64,000 nt of DNA from Clostridia bacterium (GTDB lineage: Bacteria; Bacillota; Clostridia; UMGS1883). The position numbers and the translations under genes were made by a program. The notes beneath the pieces were generated by a model, which was given only the letters and a program-made list of their open reading frames with translations, was not told where the DNA came from and ran no database searches. Each line of letters begins with the position of its first letter. Position 1 is the first letter of the stretch. Location: positions 25,949-89,948 of the forward strand of contig JAFUOO010000029.1 in assembly GCA_017472685.1 (NCBI GenBank), in the 5' to 3' direction. Shown piece after piece: positions 1 through 9,091 of the stretch.

Positions 1-1
1 G

Positions 2-757
2 CTTACAGCGTTTTCTATTTTCGCCTTACTGGGCATTGTTTCGGGAACGCTTAAAGGTGCCCGGGAGGCTATCAGCCGTCTTCTGCTGTTTGATTTTGGC
101 CCCGGAAGCTACTATGCTGCCATTATGCTGCAGTTCGTTCTCCTGGCGCCCCTTATGCTCAGATTGGTTGACAAATGGAATGTAAAGGGCGTTGTAATCA
201 TAGGCGCTGTGAACGTTCTGTACGAGCTTTTAGCAAGCTTTTACGGCATGGACATTGCTATTTACCGCATCATTATGATAAGGTATTTCCTTGTGATAGC
301 TCTCGGCATGTATTTCGGCTTAAACCGAAGAAAAAAGCCAAATTGGCTTTGTGTGGCAGTGCTGTTTGTTGTGGGCTTTTTGTATATAGCACTTACCGCA
401 ACAGACGGGTATACATACAAAATCTTCACAATATCGCCCTGGAACCGCAGCAATTTTTTGGCAGGGCTTTATGTGGCGGCAATACTTTATACTGTTATAA
501 GGGTTTTCAGAAAATCAGGCGGCAACAGTTTTATCGGCAGGGCAGTGTCCAAGGTGGGGCAGTCCACTTATCACATTATGTACACCCAGATGCTCTATTT
601 TGTAGTCCGTCCGGCGTTCGACAAGCTGGTTTTTGACATGACAACCTTACCCCTTTGGAGCCAGTATGCAATGGATATTGTGGTCAGCGTTCTGCTTGGG
701 CTGGTATTTTGTGTAGCTGATGCTAAAATTTTCCGAAAATTTTATAAAACAAAGTGA
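2..757 (+). CDS. Acyltransferase family 3-like membrane protein, 3' part only
   Basis: The reading frame is open from the left edge of the window, so the 5' end and start codon lie outside. The visible part of about 251 residues is almost entirely hydrophobic helices separated by short basic loops (for example NRRKKP), and it ends with a basic tail (KIFRKFYKTK). The helix pattern and the segment YYAAIMLQFVLLAPLMLR resemble the C-terminal half of the acyltransferase 3 family, integral membrane enzymes that O-acylate sugars of exopolysaccharide, peptidoglycan or other surface glycans. The catalytic N-terminal histidine motif is not in the window, so substrate and activity cannot be judged. The next gene has its own promoter, so this is probably a separate transcription unit. 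Confidence 0.7.
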   Translation, partial: LTAFSIFALLGIVSGTLKGAREAISRLLLFDFGPGSYYAAIMLQFVLLAPLMLRLVDKWNVKGVVIIGAVNVLYELLASFYGMDIAIYRIIMIRYFLVIALGMYFGLNRRKKPNWLCVAVLFVVGFLYIALTATDGYTYKIFTISPWNRSNFLAGLYVAAILYTVIRVFRKSGGNSFIGRAVSKVGQSTYHIMYTQMLYFVVRPAFDKLVFDMTTLPLWSQYAMDIVVSVLLGLVFCVADAKIFRKFYKTK

Positions 758-765
758 AAAATATG

Positions 766-794
766 TTGACAAATTATCTCATATGTAGTACAAT
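766..794 (+). promoter_or_regulatory. Sigma-A type promoter for yceD-rpmF
   Basis: TTGACA at 766-771 and TACAAT at 789-794 are separated by 17 nt. The promoter lies just after the acyltransferase stop codon and 42 nt before the yceD start. Confidence 0.8.
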
Positions 795-836
795 ATGAAA
801 TGCTGAAAATGCCCATAGGTGGCACGAGGTGATTGC

Positions 837-1343
837 ATGAAGATAAATATTGCCGGCGTCATCAATTGTGACGGCGCAAAGCTCAATGTTCAGAAGGAAG
901 CTTCCATCGGCTCTTTTGAGTTCGCAGGTAACGAGTATTCCTTTGAAAATCCCGTTAAAGTAACGGGTGAAATACGAAATATTGGCAGTGCGCTGAAGAT
1001 TGCCCTTAAGGTTGAGGGCGAATACACTTCATACTGTGACCGTTGCGGCTGTGATGTTTCTGCCTCCATAAGTGGTGAAGCAGAGGAAAATATCACCGGC
1101 GAAGCGGTGGAAATGGACAGCGAAATGTTTGTTTTAAACGGACATGTGCTCGACATATCCGGCGCGGTTGAATCTTTGGTGTATTCAAGTCTCCCTATGA
1201 GAAATCTGTGCAGTGACGACTGTAAGGGCTTATGTCCTAAGTGCGGCACAGATCTGAACAAATCAGAATGTAATTGCGATACGACAAGGTATGACCCTCG
1301 TTTCGCTATTTTCAGAAAATTAGCAGGAAATGGTGAGGTGTAA
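837..1343 (+). CDS. yceD: YceD/DUF177 family protein
   Basis: This 168-residue protein is encoded directly upstream of rpmF, the conserved position of YceD (DUF177) proteins, which are linked to 23S rRNA and ribosome accumulation. It has the family's Cys-rich core: CDRCGCDV in the middle and CSDDCKGLCPKCG with a final CNC near the C-terminus, probably binding metal. The ATG at 837 is chosen because GAGGTGA lies 5 nt upstream; an in-frame start at 819 has no ribosome binding site. The stop codon is 3 nt from the rpmF start, so the two genes are translationally linked. Confidence 0.9.
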   Translation: MKINIAGVINCDGAKLNVQKEASIGSFEFAGNEYSFENPVKVTGEIRNIGSALKIALKVEGEYTSYCDRCGCDVSASISGEAEENITGEAVEMDSEMFVLNGHVLDISGAVESLVYSSLPMRNLCSDDCKGLCPKCGTDLNKSECNCDTTRYDPRFAIFRKLAGNGEV

Positions 1344-1346
1344 AAA

Positions 1347-1526
1347 ATGGCAGTTCCCAAGAGAAGAACTTCTAAGATGAAGAAGCGTCAGAGAAGAGCT
1401 AACTGGAAGCTTCTTATCCCCGGTATGGTAAAGTGCTCTCACTGCGGTGAGTACACAAAGCCCCACATGGTATGTAAGGCTTGCGGTTACTACGACGGTA
1501 AGGAAATCGTAAAGGTAGAAGCGTAA
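1347..1526 (+). CDS. rpmF: 50S ribosomal protein L32
   Basis: The 59-residue product begins [10 protein letters not shown] and is very basic, as expected for L32 of the large ribosomal subunit. It carries the zinc-binding form of the protein, with Cys pairs CSHC and CKAC about 10 residues apart, rather than the Cys-free paralogue some bacteria use under zinc limitation. GGTGAGGTG at the end of yceD supplies the ribosome binding site. A perfect 10-bp hairpin follows the stop codon. Confidence 0.97.
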   Translation: MAVPKRRTSKMKKRQRRANWKLLIPGMVKCSHCGEYTKPHMVCKACGYYDGKEIVKVEA

Positions 1527-1537
1527 AACGCATAAAC

Positions 1538-1566
1538 GAGCAGAATTGCAGTGTGTAATTCTGCTC
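1538..1566 (+). terminator. Hairpin after rpmF
   Basis: GAGCAGAATT and AATTCTGCTC form a perfect 10-bp stem with a 9-nt loop. The following bases (TCCTTATTT) are only moderately T-rich, so termination may be partial. Confidence 0.6.
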
Positions 1567-1593
1567 TCCTTATTTGGACACAATCAAGAAAAT

Positions 1594-1670
1594 GTCGATA
1601 TAGCTCAGCAGGATAGAGCGACCGCCTCCTAAGCGGTAGGTCGGAGGTTCGAATCCTCTTATCGACGCCA
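1594..1670 (+). tRNA. tRNA-Arg (anticodon CCT)
   Basis: The 77-nt gene folds as a cloverleaf. The acceptor stem is GTCGATA/TATCGAC, the anticodon stem ACCGC/GCGGT holds the loop CTCCTAA (anticodon CCT, reading AGG), the T arm contains GGTTCGAATCC, and CCA is encoded at 1668-1670. Repeat A copy 1 starts 5 nt after the CCA end, so this tRNA marks the left border of the accessory region. Confidence 0.96.
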
Positions 1671-1675
1671 GGACT

Positions 1676-1910
1676 GATACGGTAATTGATACAATTTGTA
1701 CGATTGCCGTATCGTTTTTTTATGCCGTGAAAACCCTTAAAATAAAGGCTTTTGAAGTATAGGGGGTTCAATTCGAATTTGCAGGGTACATATTTTGTTG
1801 TGAAAAACAGCCCTTTTTATGTGCCTGATGCAGTTTTAGTAAAAAGCTATCGTTTCAAAATGGGGCTATCGTTTCAAGTAGGGGATTGTTTGCAGGCGAA
1901 ATATAATATA
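1676..1910 (+). repeat. Interspersed repeat A, copy 1 (terminator hairpin plus decayed promoter end)
   Basis: It starts with the stem GATACGGTAAT/ATTGCCGTATC followed by T7 (1676-1721), then a small hairpin AAAACCCTT/AAGGCTTTT, a conserved AT-rich stretch, and two copies of GCTATCGTTTCAA 19 nt apart. The promoter end differs from the other copies: about 6 nt seem to be missing between -35-like TTGTTT and -10-like TATAAT, leaving a spacer of only 10 nt. This fits its position, since the next gene is on the opposite strand and needs no promoter here. Confidence 0.9.
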
Positions 1911-1946
1911 GAAGAAGCAGACCGAAAATCGATCTGCTTTTGAATT

Positions 1947-2762
1947 TTATAAGCCTTTTATATTTTTCCGATACTCATAAGGACTTTCGCCAACGAGCTT
2001 TTTAAATATTTTACAAAAATATGTATAGGAATTATAGCCTACATCTGCGGCAATTTCGGTCATAGTATGCTCTGAATTTTTAAGCCTGTCGCAGGCCTCG
2101 TTTATCCTTAAAGTGTTAATGTATTCCGTAACTGTAACACCCATACCATCCTTGAAAAGCCTGCACAAATATGCTTCGCTTATAAAAAATCTTTCGCTTA
2201 ATTCCTTAACACTCTGAATTTCGGAAAAGCGGAGAGTAATAAAGGTTAAGATGGAGCCCAGAGTTGAATTGATTCTGTGAATTTCCTGCTTTTGGGCATT
2301 GGGGGAGTTATGTATAATAATAAGCATTTCGTTAAGAAGCACAAAAATTTCGGGAAGGGTTTCTTTTGTTAAAAAAATATCTTCGAGCTTTTTGGTAATT
2401 TCCCTTAATCTTTTCATGGCGTATTTATCGGGGGTAACGATTTTTCTTTCAAAGGATGACAGCAGAGCTTTTTTGGAATGTTCTGTCAAAAACATATTCA
2501 AAAAATCGTCATCAAAATATATAACTACTCTTTCGTGCTCACTTTTTGAAAAATTACCGTGAGGAATACCCTTTTGAGTGACTATAACATTGGTATTGTC
2601 CGTGGCAATAATTTCATCACCGATAAGAAGTGTCATCATTCCTTCCACCGGCAAAAAAATTTCATAAGCATGGTGGTAATGGGGTACACCCATGGTATGC
2701 GTTTGGGTAAATCTTTTTCTTTCTACGCTGAAACCTTTAAACTCTTCATATATAACACTCAT
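1947..2762 (-). CDS. AraC family transcriptional regulator (cupin sensor), divergent from GH115
   Basis: This 271-residue protein has an N-terminal cupin-like sensor (HYHHAYEIFLPVEG at about 27-40) and a C-terminal pair of AraC helix-turn-helix motifs: FFISEAYLCRLFKDGMGVTV and the signature AADVGYNSYTYFCKIFKKLVGESPYEYR at about 237-264 (here given as key blocks). Such regulators usually sense a sugar or oligosaccharide. It is transcribed divergently from the GH115 gene with 123 bp between the starts, so it most likely controls that gene. The inducer cannot be read from the sequence; a glucuronoxylan fragment would be the obvious guess from the neighbour. Confidence 0.88.
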   Translation of the reverse strand: MSVIYEEFKGFSVERKRFTQTHTMGVPHYHHAYEIFLPVEGMMTLLIGDEIIATDNTNVIVTQKGIPHGNFSKSEHERVVIYFDDDFLNMFLTEHSKKALLSSFERKIVTPDKYAMKRLREITKKLEDIFLTKETLPEIFVLLNEMLIIIHNSPNAQKQEIHRINSTLGSILTFITLRFSEIQSVKELSERFFISEAYLCRLFKDGMGVTVTEYINTLRINEACDRLKNSEHTMTEIAADVGYNSYTYFCKIFKKLVGESPYEYRKNIKGL

Positions 2763-2885
2763 TTTATCACCTCATATTCACAATATATCAAAATAGTTAA
2801 AAAATCAATCGTTTTATTCAATAATGTTGAAGAAAACTTATTCTGTTTTGATGTATAATTAAATTACTATGGAAGGAGTGTTTTT

Positions 2886-5800
2886 ATGAAAAAAGTAATC
2901 TCGGTTATACTGTCTTTAGTTTTGATTTTATCACTGGTTCCTGTCATTACTTTGGCAGAGACAGAAGCACCTATGTTTTTCTCCTGGAATTTTACCACCG
3001 GTAAAAAATATGCCACAACTAAGGTTTCGGGCAATAGTGCAACAAGTGTGAGCTGGGGGGATTACCGTGCTGCCTTTATGGCTTTCCCCATTCCCGATAA
3101 TATAGAGCAGGAGGATTGGGTTATAAGCGATAATTCGATGGTTTTTGACAACGGCAGGCAAAGTGGTCAGGCACCTACCGTTACAATAAAAATGGTTGAC
3201 GGTGATAGTTTGGTTGATACCTACACCAAACACTCCCAAGGTGCTATTACTGATGCGTCGGCAACAGTGAGCCTTGCGTCTTTACGTGATAACGGGAAAA
3301 TTGTGGGAACATTCTCAACTATCACAAATGACACAAGCTCTTATTTGTCAATTGGTGAAGCAATGAAAGAAGCCAAGGAATCAGGCAAAAGCTATGTGGG
3401 CTTTTATCTGACCTGCCGAAGTGAGGATAATGCGGCAAGTAGCGGTATTGTAAACTTTGTAAATCCTACCCTCGCGCCTGCACCCGAGGTAGAAGATTAT
3501 TCAACCATTGATATATCCCTTTCACCTTTGGTAATCAAAAAAGGCGGAAGCGTTACTGTTACGCCTTCTGTTTCACCAAAAGAAGCTGTAATTACAAATG
3601 CAAAATCATCCGATGAAGAGGCTGCCCGTGTAGCATTTACAGACACAACGATTACAGTAACAGGTATCAATACAGGTTTTTCAAACATTGCCGTTACTGT
3701 AGAATTTGAGGATAAAACTATGAATAAGTCTTTCTTTGTATCAGTAACAGAAAATAATCCTACAGAGAATTCACCTTCCGTTACACTTTTTGAAAACGGA
3801 GCCTTTGCGCCAATAATTATGGACGAGGGTTATTCCAACAATCTTTCGTACAAGCAGATAAAGAGAGCTGTTGGTGACCTTAAGCAGGATATGGTCCTTG
3901 TTTCAGGCAAAATGACAATGGAGGATATACCTGTTGATGACAATGCCGAAAAACGTGATGCAAGACTTAATTCTTTAGACTATGATGAAATTACAAACAC
4001 GGCAATCATCGTAGGCAGTATAGAGTCAAGCGAAATTATACAAAATCTTATCTTGTCAGGCAAATTAGATGAAGCCGGGCAGATTAAGGGGAACTGGGAA
4101 GGTTATGTTATTAAAAAGGTTAAAAACCCTATCCCGGGCATTGAGAACGCCCTTGTAATCGCAGGTAGTGACACACGAGGTACAATTTACGGTATATACC
4201 ACCTGTCCGAAAAAATGGGTGTGTCCCCCTGGTATTGGTGGAGCGATGTAGCTATCGAAACAAAGCCTTGCTACATATTCAACGAAGACACAATCGTAAA
4301 TGAAGGTCCCGACATTGCATATCGCGGAATTTTCATAAATGACGAAGAACATTTTGTGGAATGGTGCGAGCATCACTTTCCTGAGGATTATGCTATGGAC
4401 AACACGGAGGTCAACGGTCCTAATGCGTATATCTATAATCATATGTATGAGCTGTTGTTAAGACTTGGTGCAAACACACTCTGGCCTGCAATGCACGAAT
4501 ATACAACTGCATTCAACTACGATACCGATGAAAACTCTATTCCATTGAATGCAAAAGCGGCATCGGAATACGGCATTGTTATGAGCTCCTCCCACTGTGA
4601 GGTAATGCTTAGAGGTAATGTTGGTGAATGGGAGCATTGGTACAATCAGAACAAGGATAAATATAACATTCAGGGCTCTTCCGTAAATGCAGCCTTTGAC
4701 TACACGCTTAACAAAGAAGCTATCCTTAATTACTGGAGGGAACGCCTTGTTGCAAATAAGGATTTTGAAAGCATTTTTGTTTTGGGTATCCGTGGTGTAC
4801 ACGACGGCAAGCCTAATTATGCAAATCTCTCAGGTGCAGGCTACGGCTCAGGTGACGACGGCATCGTTAATATGATGAAGGACGTTATCACAGAGCAAAG
4901 AAAAATGATAAAGGACATTTACGGCAGCGAGGATGCAGTGCCTCAGGTATTTATTCCCTATAAGGAAATGAACACCTACTACAACCACAATAACGGTGAT
5001 CTGGCATCATGGCTTCCCCAGGATGTAATCGTTATGTATGCTGAGGATAACTTTAACTACCTTCGTCAGACTTCAACTGCACAGGAAAGAGCACGAGAAG
5101 GCGGCTTGGGTATATACTACCATAACTCCTACTGGGGTACTCCCAAGAGCTACCTGTGGCTCAACTCCACCTCCACAACACTTATGTATGAGGAAATGAG
5201 AAAGGCTTACGACACCGGTGCTAAAAAATACTGGATATTAAATGTTGGCGATTTGAAGCCCGGTGAATTAAACTGCGAATTCTTTATGCGTATGGCGTGG
5301 GATGTGGATATGTATGACGATACAAATATCTACACCGATTACTACAAAAAACAGGCTATGCGTGACTACCGCTTAAGTGAGGCAGATGCGGAAATTTATG
5401 CTGCTGCATTAGAACAGGTAAACTCACTTATTATGACAAAGAAGGCGGAATTCTTCGGTTACAATGAAGGCGGTAGCTCAACTGTACCATATTTTCCCGG
5501 AGGAAATGTATTTCCCTTCAGCGTTACAGAGCACGGCGACGAAGGTCAGATAATGGTAGATAAGTGGAACAGCCTTGTTGACATACTGGGAACTATTTAC
5601 GAAAAGCTTGATGATGAATGCAAGGATTCCTTCTATGAACAGATTTATCACCTTGTGCTTTCTTACCGTAATCGTAATGAAGAATATGTTTATTACTGGA
5701 AAAACCAGCTTTATGCAACCCAAGGCAGATACGCCTCCACAACAGCTTATGCTGATTTGTCAAGAGAAGCGGTTCAGCGACTTGACACCGACCAGGATTA

Positions 5801-8669
5801 TTACAATTCACGTGGTAACGGAAAGTGGACAAATATACTTAACTACGAGCATATCATCTACTATCAGCGTAACCAGGGTGCATTAAGGGTTAATGAGAGT
5901 ATGTATGCAAATGTTCCTTCTCCGGAAGAGGGGGTTGGTGCAGTATGTGAGGGTCAGTCGCTTCCTACGGATAACGTTACTTTAAAATTCAATTCTTTAG
6001 CTGACAACAAGCGTTTTATTGACATTTTCGGCAAAAATGTTTTTGAAGAGGGTTATGTTATTGAATCTGATGACTTTATCACCCTTTCTAAAACAAGTGG
6101 CAATGTTTATACAGAAGAAAGAATAACAGTAGCAATTGATTGGGATGCTCTTACAAATGGTACCCACACCGGTACAATTACTGTTTTCAATGCTGACGAA
6201 GAGGGCAACAAGGAAGAAGTAGTTGCAACCTTCACCATTGAAGCTGTAAAGACAAGTGTAACACTTGAAGAAAACTCGTACATAGAAGCTAACGGCTTTG
6301 TGGCAATCGAAGCTGAGCACTATTCTGAAATGATAGAAGGCAGTGACGGAAGCTACTGGGCTGTAGTTGAAAACTTAGGTCAGTCAGAGGATGGAGTAAA
6401 AGGCTTCCCCGACCTTGCAGAAAAGGTGAACATTTACGAAACAGAAAACGCTGCACAGCTTGTGTACAGAGTTTATTTCGAATCTACAGGAACCTTCACC
6501 GGTACTCTTTATCGCTTACCTACATTAAACGAGAGCAGCGAAAATAATGAGGCAAGAAGCTGTAATGTTGCAGTAGGACTTCGTGGTGAATATCCCACAC
6601 TTTTGTCGGGTAACCGTGATACGGGGGGTACCTGGGGCGCAAATGTAATGCGTGGCTACGAGCCTCTTACCTTCAGCGTAACAATCCCCGAGAAGGGTTA
6701 CTATGACATCGTTGTTTACAAAATTGATGCCTCTATTGCCTTTGACAGAATTGTAATCGAAACAACATCAACTGATTCTTCTCACGTTGGTCCTCCTGAA
6801 AGCCCCAACAGTATAGCAGAAATAGCGGAAACGGTGATAGGTAATGTCCCCGAATATGTAAAGAATGTGGTTCCCGCAGCTTACATCACACCTATCGGAA
6901 ATCTTAATGTGGCAGCAGGAACTGTGAATGAGGTTAAAATAACAAAGCCTTCCGAGGCAATCGTTACCTTTAAATCTCTTAATCCTTCTGTTGCGGAGGT
7001 TGAGTTTTCTGACGATATTTTAACCATCTACGGTCTTAAGGCAGGTACTGCTACAGTAAAAGTTAACGTTGCACAACAAGGCTATAACGATGGTGAGCAG
7101 GAATTTACTGTATTTGTTACAGACGGCATAGCACAGGAAGGCTACAAGGAAGAAAACGGCGAGCTTGTTATTAACACAGCGGATGTTATTTTGAATAATG
7201 CCTATGCATCCCACACCAATATTTCCACCCATACATGGGCTACAAGCGGCAAGGGCATTGCAGTTACCCCCAATAGTGGCATAAACTGGACAAATGCTTC
7301 AACAGTTCCTGCAACTGCACCATACATAACTTTCAAGGCTGAATTTGAAACTGCAGGCAATTATTATGTTGCAGTTAATCTTTCAAGCCCCGACGACGGC
7401 TCTGACAGTTTCCATTTCGGACTGAATGGCAAGATTGTTTTCTCCTCAAACAGTAGAAACAATCGCCCTGTTACAAAAGTGGAGGAATGGTTCTCGCACT
7501 CATCCTGGGTTGTTACAATCCCTTCCGCAGGGGAGCATACAATTACTCTTTATGCACGAGAAGACGGATTGGTTATAAACCAGATATATATGTCACAGAC
7601 AAATCAGATTGCAGACGGCTCTACAGGAAACCTTAAGCCTGTTGTGGGCGGTGGAGATGTTCTTCCCTCGAAGGAATTGACAGACGAAGAAAGAGTAGCA
7701 CTTGATATTCGTTTCGCAAACTTTGGCTACGATTTATCCAATGTTTACGGCGATGTTAATATGCCCAAAAAAGGTGTATATTCAAGTAGTATTGAGTGGC
7801 AGAGTTCAAAGGAAGATGTTATCTCCATAGACGGCAAGGTTACAATACCAAAGCACGATACATTGGTTACACTTACAGGCAATTTTACATGTGGTGATAT
7901 AGCCAAAACTGTAACTTATAGCGTAATCGTTAAAAAGCCTGTGGAAGTAATTAATTCCGAAAACGGATTTAATCTTACAGCATTTACACCTTTTTCCACT
8001 CACAGCTATATTTCCTTTGACTTGATTGCAACAGAAATAAGTGATGGTTTTGTAGGCGTTTGCCAAGCTGATAAAAACCCGACCGCTTACGGCAGTTTCC
8101 CCATTTGCTTCCGCATTTGCCCAGATGGCTACTTTGATGCTCATAACGGCACAGAGTATGCAAAGGTTGATACTGTGTATTATGAAAAAGACAAAGCCTA
8201 TCGTGTTGTAATGGATATTGATGTTGAAAACGGAAAGTACAGTGCCTATGTGGTTAAAGATGGTGTGGTTAAAACTGTGGCAAAAGACTTTTCTTACAGA
8301 ACCTCTGCTATAGATTTCGGAAACATAACCGTGTGTCCTGGCAGCGGAGTAGGGGAAGGATTGTTTCTTATACAAAATCTTACGGTAAGCTCAATGCCCT
8401 ATACTATTTTAGATTTTTCTTTGAATAACAACGCCTTCAGCTCCAATATTTTCTATTTCGGTGATAATAAAAGAAGCGACAGCGTTATCATTTCCACATA
8501 TAATAGGGAAGGTGAAATGACTTTTGTAAAAAGGATGCCTCTGTCACTTAATTTTGGTGAAAGCTATCCTGTAGAGGGTGAAATAGCGGAAGATGCGTCT
8601 TGCCTTAATATTATGGTGTTGAGCAATAAATTTTCTCCATTGGCAATTAATAAAAAGATTATATACTGA
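2886..8669 (+). CDS. Secreted multidomain GH115 alpha-glucuronidase
   Basis: The 1927-residue protein starts with a signal peptide (about 1-24, cleavage after ITLA). A domain at about 28-195 is unrecognised but also present at the N-terminus of the 37556-42130 product. An Ig-like BIG2-type domain follows (about 205-290). The catalytic region (about 320-1005) has GH115 hallmarks: YGIYHLSEKMGVSPWYWW, ELLLRLGANTLWPAMH near 521, and EYGIVMSSSHCEVMLR. GH115 enzymes remove (4-O-methyl-)glucuronic acid from xylan. After it come a GH115-type C-terminal domain starting IEAEHYSEM (about 1138), further Ig-like modules (about 1330-1412 and 1598-1690), a CBM-like module (1419-1580), a LamG-like module (1691-1840) and an Ig-like tail (1841-1927). 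No dockerin, LPXTG or S-layer domain is seen, so cell attachment is unclear. The start has GGAAGGAG upstream. Confidence 0.85.
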   Translation: MKKVISVILSLVLILSLVPVITLAETEAPMFFSWNFTTGKKYATTKVSGNSATSVSWGDYRAAFMAFPIPDNIEQEDWVISDNSMVFDNGRQSGQAPTVTIKMVDGDSLVDTYTKHSQGAITDASATVSLASLRDNGKIVGTFSTITNDTSSYLSIGEAMKEAKESGKSYVGFYLTCRSEDNAASSGIVNFVNPTLAPAPEVEDYSTIDISLSPLVIKKGGSVTVTPSVSPKEAVITNAKSSDEEAARVAFTDTTITVTGINTGFSNIAVTVEFEDKTMNKSFFVSVTENNPTENSPSVTLFENGAFAPIIMDEGYSNNLSYKQIKRAVGDLKQDMVLVSGKMTMEDIPVDDNAEKRDARLNSLDYDEITNTAIIVGSIESSEIIQNLILSGKLDEAGQIKGNWEGYVIKKVKNPIPGIENALVIAGSDTRGTIYGIYHLSEKMGVSPWYWWSDVAIETKPCYIFNEDTIVNEGPDIAYRGIFINDEEHFVEWCEHHFPEDYAMDNTEVNGPNAYIYNHMYELLLRLGANTLWPAMHEYTTAFNYDTDENSIPLNAKAASEYGIVMSSSHCEVMLRGNVGEWEHWYNQNKDKYNIQGSSVNAAFDYTLNKEAILNYWRERLVANKDFESIFVLGIRGVHDGKPNYANLSGAGYGSGDDGIVNMMKDVITEQRKMIKDIYGSEDAVPQVFIPYKEMNTYYNHNNGDLASWLPQDVIVMYAEDNFNYLRQTSTAQERAREGGLGIYYHNSYWGTPKSYLWLNSTSTTLMYEEMRKAYDTGAKKYWILNVGDLKPGELNCEFFMRMAWDVDMYDDTNIYTDYYKKQAMRDYRLSEADAEIYAAALEQVNSLIMTKKAEFFGYNEGGSSTVPYFPGGNVFPFSVTEHGDEGQIMVDKWNSLVDILGTIYEKLDDECKDSFYEQIYHLVLSYRNRNEEYVYYWKNQLYATQGRYASTTAYADLSREAVQRLDTDQDYYNSRGNGKWTNILNYEHIIYYQRNQGALRVNESMYANVPSPEEGVGAVCEGQSLPTDNVTLKFNSLADNKRFIDIFGKNVFEEGYVIESDDFITLSKTSGNVYTEERITVAIDWDALTNGTHTGTITVFNADEEGNKEEVVATFTIEAVKTSVTLEENSYIEANGFVAIEAEHYSEMIEGSDGSYWAVVENLGQSEDGVKGFPDLAEKVNIYETENAAQLVYRVYFESTGTFTGTLYRLPTLNESSENNEARSCNVAVGLRGEYPTLLSGNRDTGGTWGANVMRGYEPLTFSVTIPEKGYYDIVVYKIDASIAFDRIVIETTSTDSSHVGPPESPNSIAEIAETVIGNVPEYVKNVVPAAYITPIGNLNVAAGTVNEVKITKPSEAIVTFKSLNPSVAEVEFSDDILTIYGLKAGTATVKVNVAQQGYNDGEQEFTVFVTDGIAQEGYKEENGELVINTADVILNNAYASHTNISTHTWATSGKGIAVTPNSGINWTNASTVPATAPYITFKAEFETAGNYYVAVNLSSPDDGSDSFHFGLNGKIVFSSNSRNNRPVTKVEEWFSHSSWVVTIPSAGEHTITLYAREDGLVINQIYMSQTNQIADGSTGNLKPVVGGGDVLPSKELTDEERVALDIRFANFGYDLSNVYGDVNMPKKGVYSSSIEWQSSKEDVISIDGKVTIPKHDTLVTLTGNFTCGDIAKTVTYSVIVKKPVEVINSENGFNLTAFTPFSTHSYISFDLIATEISDGFVGVCQADKNPTAYGSFPICFRICPDGYFDAHNGTEYAKVDTVYYEKDKAYRVVMDIDVENGKYSAYVVKDGVVKTVAKDFSYRTSAIDFGNITVCPGSGVGEGLFLIQNLTVSSMPYTILDFSLNNNAFSSNIFYFGDNKRSDSVIISTYNREGEMTFVKRMPLSLNFGESYPVEGEIAEDASCLNIMVLSNKFSPLAINKKIIY

Positions 8670-8758
8670 CTCCGCAAAACACCACATCCATCTGTTAGAT
8701 GTTTTGAAGAATTTATCAAATAATCTGAAATGGTGTGCTGTATAAGAAGTAAAAAATT

Positions 8759-8782
8759 GAACCCTCTATCGTAAGAGGGTTC
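8759..8782 (+). terminator. Hairpin upstream of repeat A copy 2
   Basis: GAACCCTCT/AGAGGGTTC forms a perfect 9-bp stem with a 6-nt loop. The hairpin and about 30 nt after it (ATTATTTGTTAAGTCCAAATACAAA) recur upstream of repeat A copy 4 at 42159, so the shared block begins before the A hairpin in these two copies. Confidence 0.7.
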
Positions 8783-8815
8783 ATTGTATTATTTGTTAAG
8801 TCCAAATACAAATTC

Positions 8816-9060
8816 GATACGGTAATTGATACAATTTGTACGATTGCCGTATCGTTTTTTTTGTGCCGTGAAAAGCCTTGTATTAAGCCTTTTTTGAAGC
8901 ATAGGGGGTTCAATTTGAATTTGTTGGGTACATATTTCGATGAAAGAATGAGCCGTTTTTGTGTACCTGATGCAGTTTTAGTAAAAAGCTATCGTTTCAA
9001 ATTGGGGCTATCGTTTCAAGGGTGGGATTTGTTGCGTATTGGGAAAATATGTGGTATAAT
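8816..9060 (+). repeat. Interspersed repeat A, copy 2 (full length)
   Basis: The order is the hairpin GATACGGTAAT/ATTGCCGTATC plus T8, a second hairpin AAAAGCCTT/AAGCCTTTT whose paired bases differ from those in copies 1 and 4 but still pair, the block AAGCATAGGGGGTTCAATTT, the 19-nt-spaced direct repeat GCTATCGTTTCAA twice, and a promoter at the 3' end. The region 8670-9091 has no coding gene; long frames through it are by-products of the repeat. Confidence 0.92.
9032..9060 (+). promoter_or_regulatory. Promoter at the 3' end of repeat A copy 2
   Basis: TTGCGT (9032-9037), a 17-nt spacer and TATAAT (9055-9060), preceded by TGG (extended -10). It sits 31 nt upstream of the nuclease-STAND gene and would drive it. 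Confidence 0.8.
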
Positions 9061-9091
9061 ACAGTTACGATGTTATATAAGAGGTGGGAAT

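Noticed and set aside
1490..1771. Minus-strand ORF of 93 codons with the string RIRTSDLPLRR
   Set aside because: It is the antisense reading of tRNA-Arg and repeat A copy 1; such strings are a known artefact of translating tRNA genes.
8716..8913. Minus-strand ORF across repeat A copy 2
   Set aside because: It is a reading of the repeat hairpin; similar frames appear at other copies without start signals, and the repeat is structured non-coding DNA.
8861..9091. N-terminal extension of the STAND reading frame through repeat A
   Set aside because: It lies across the terminator and upstream of the promoter; ATG 9092 has a good ribosome binding site.
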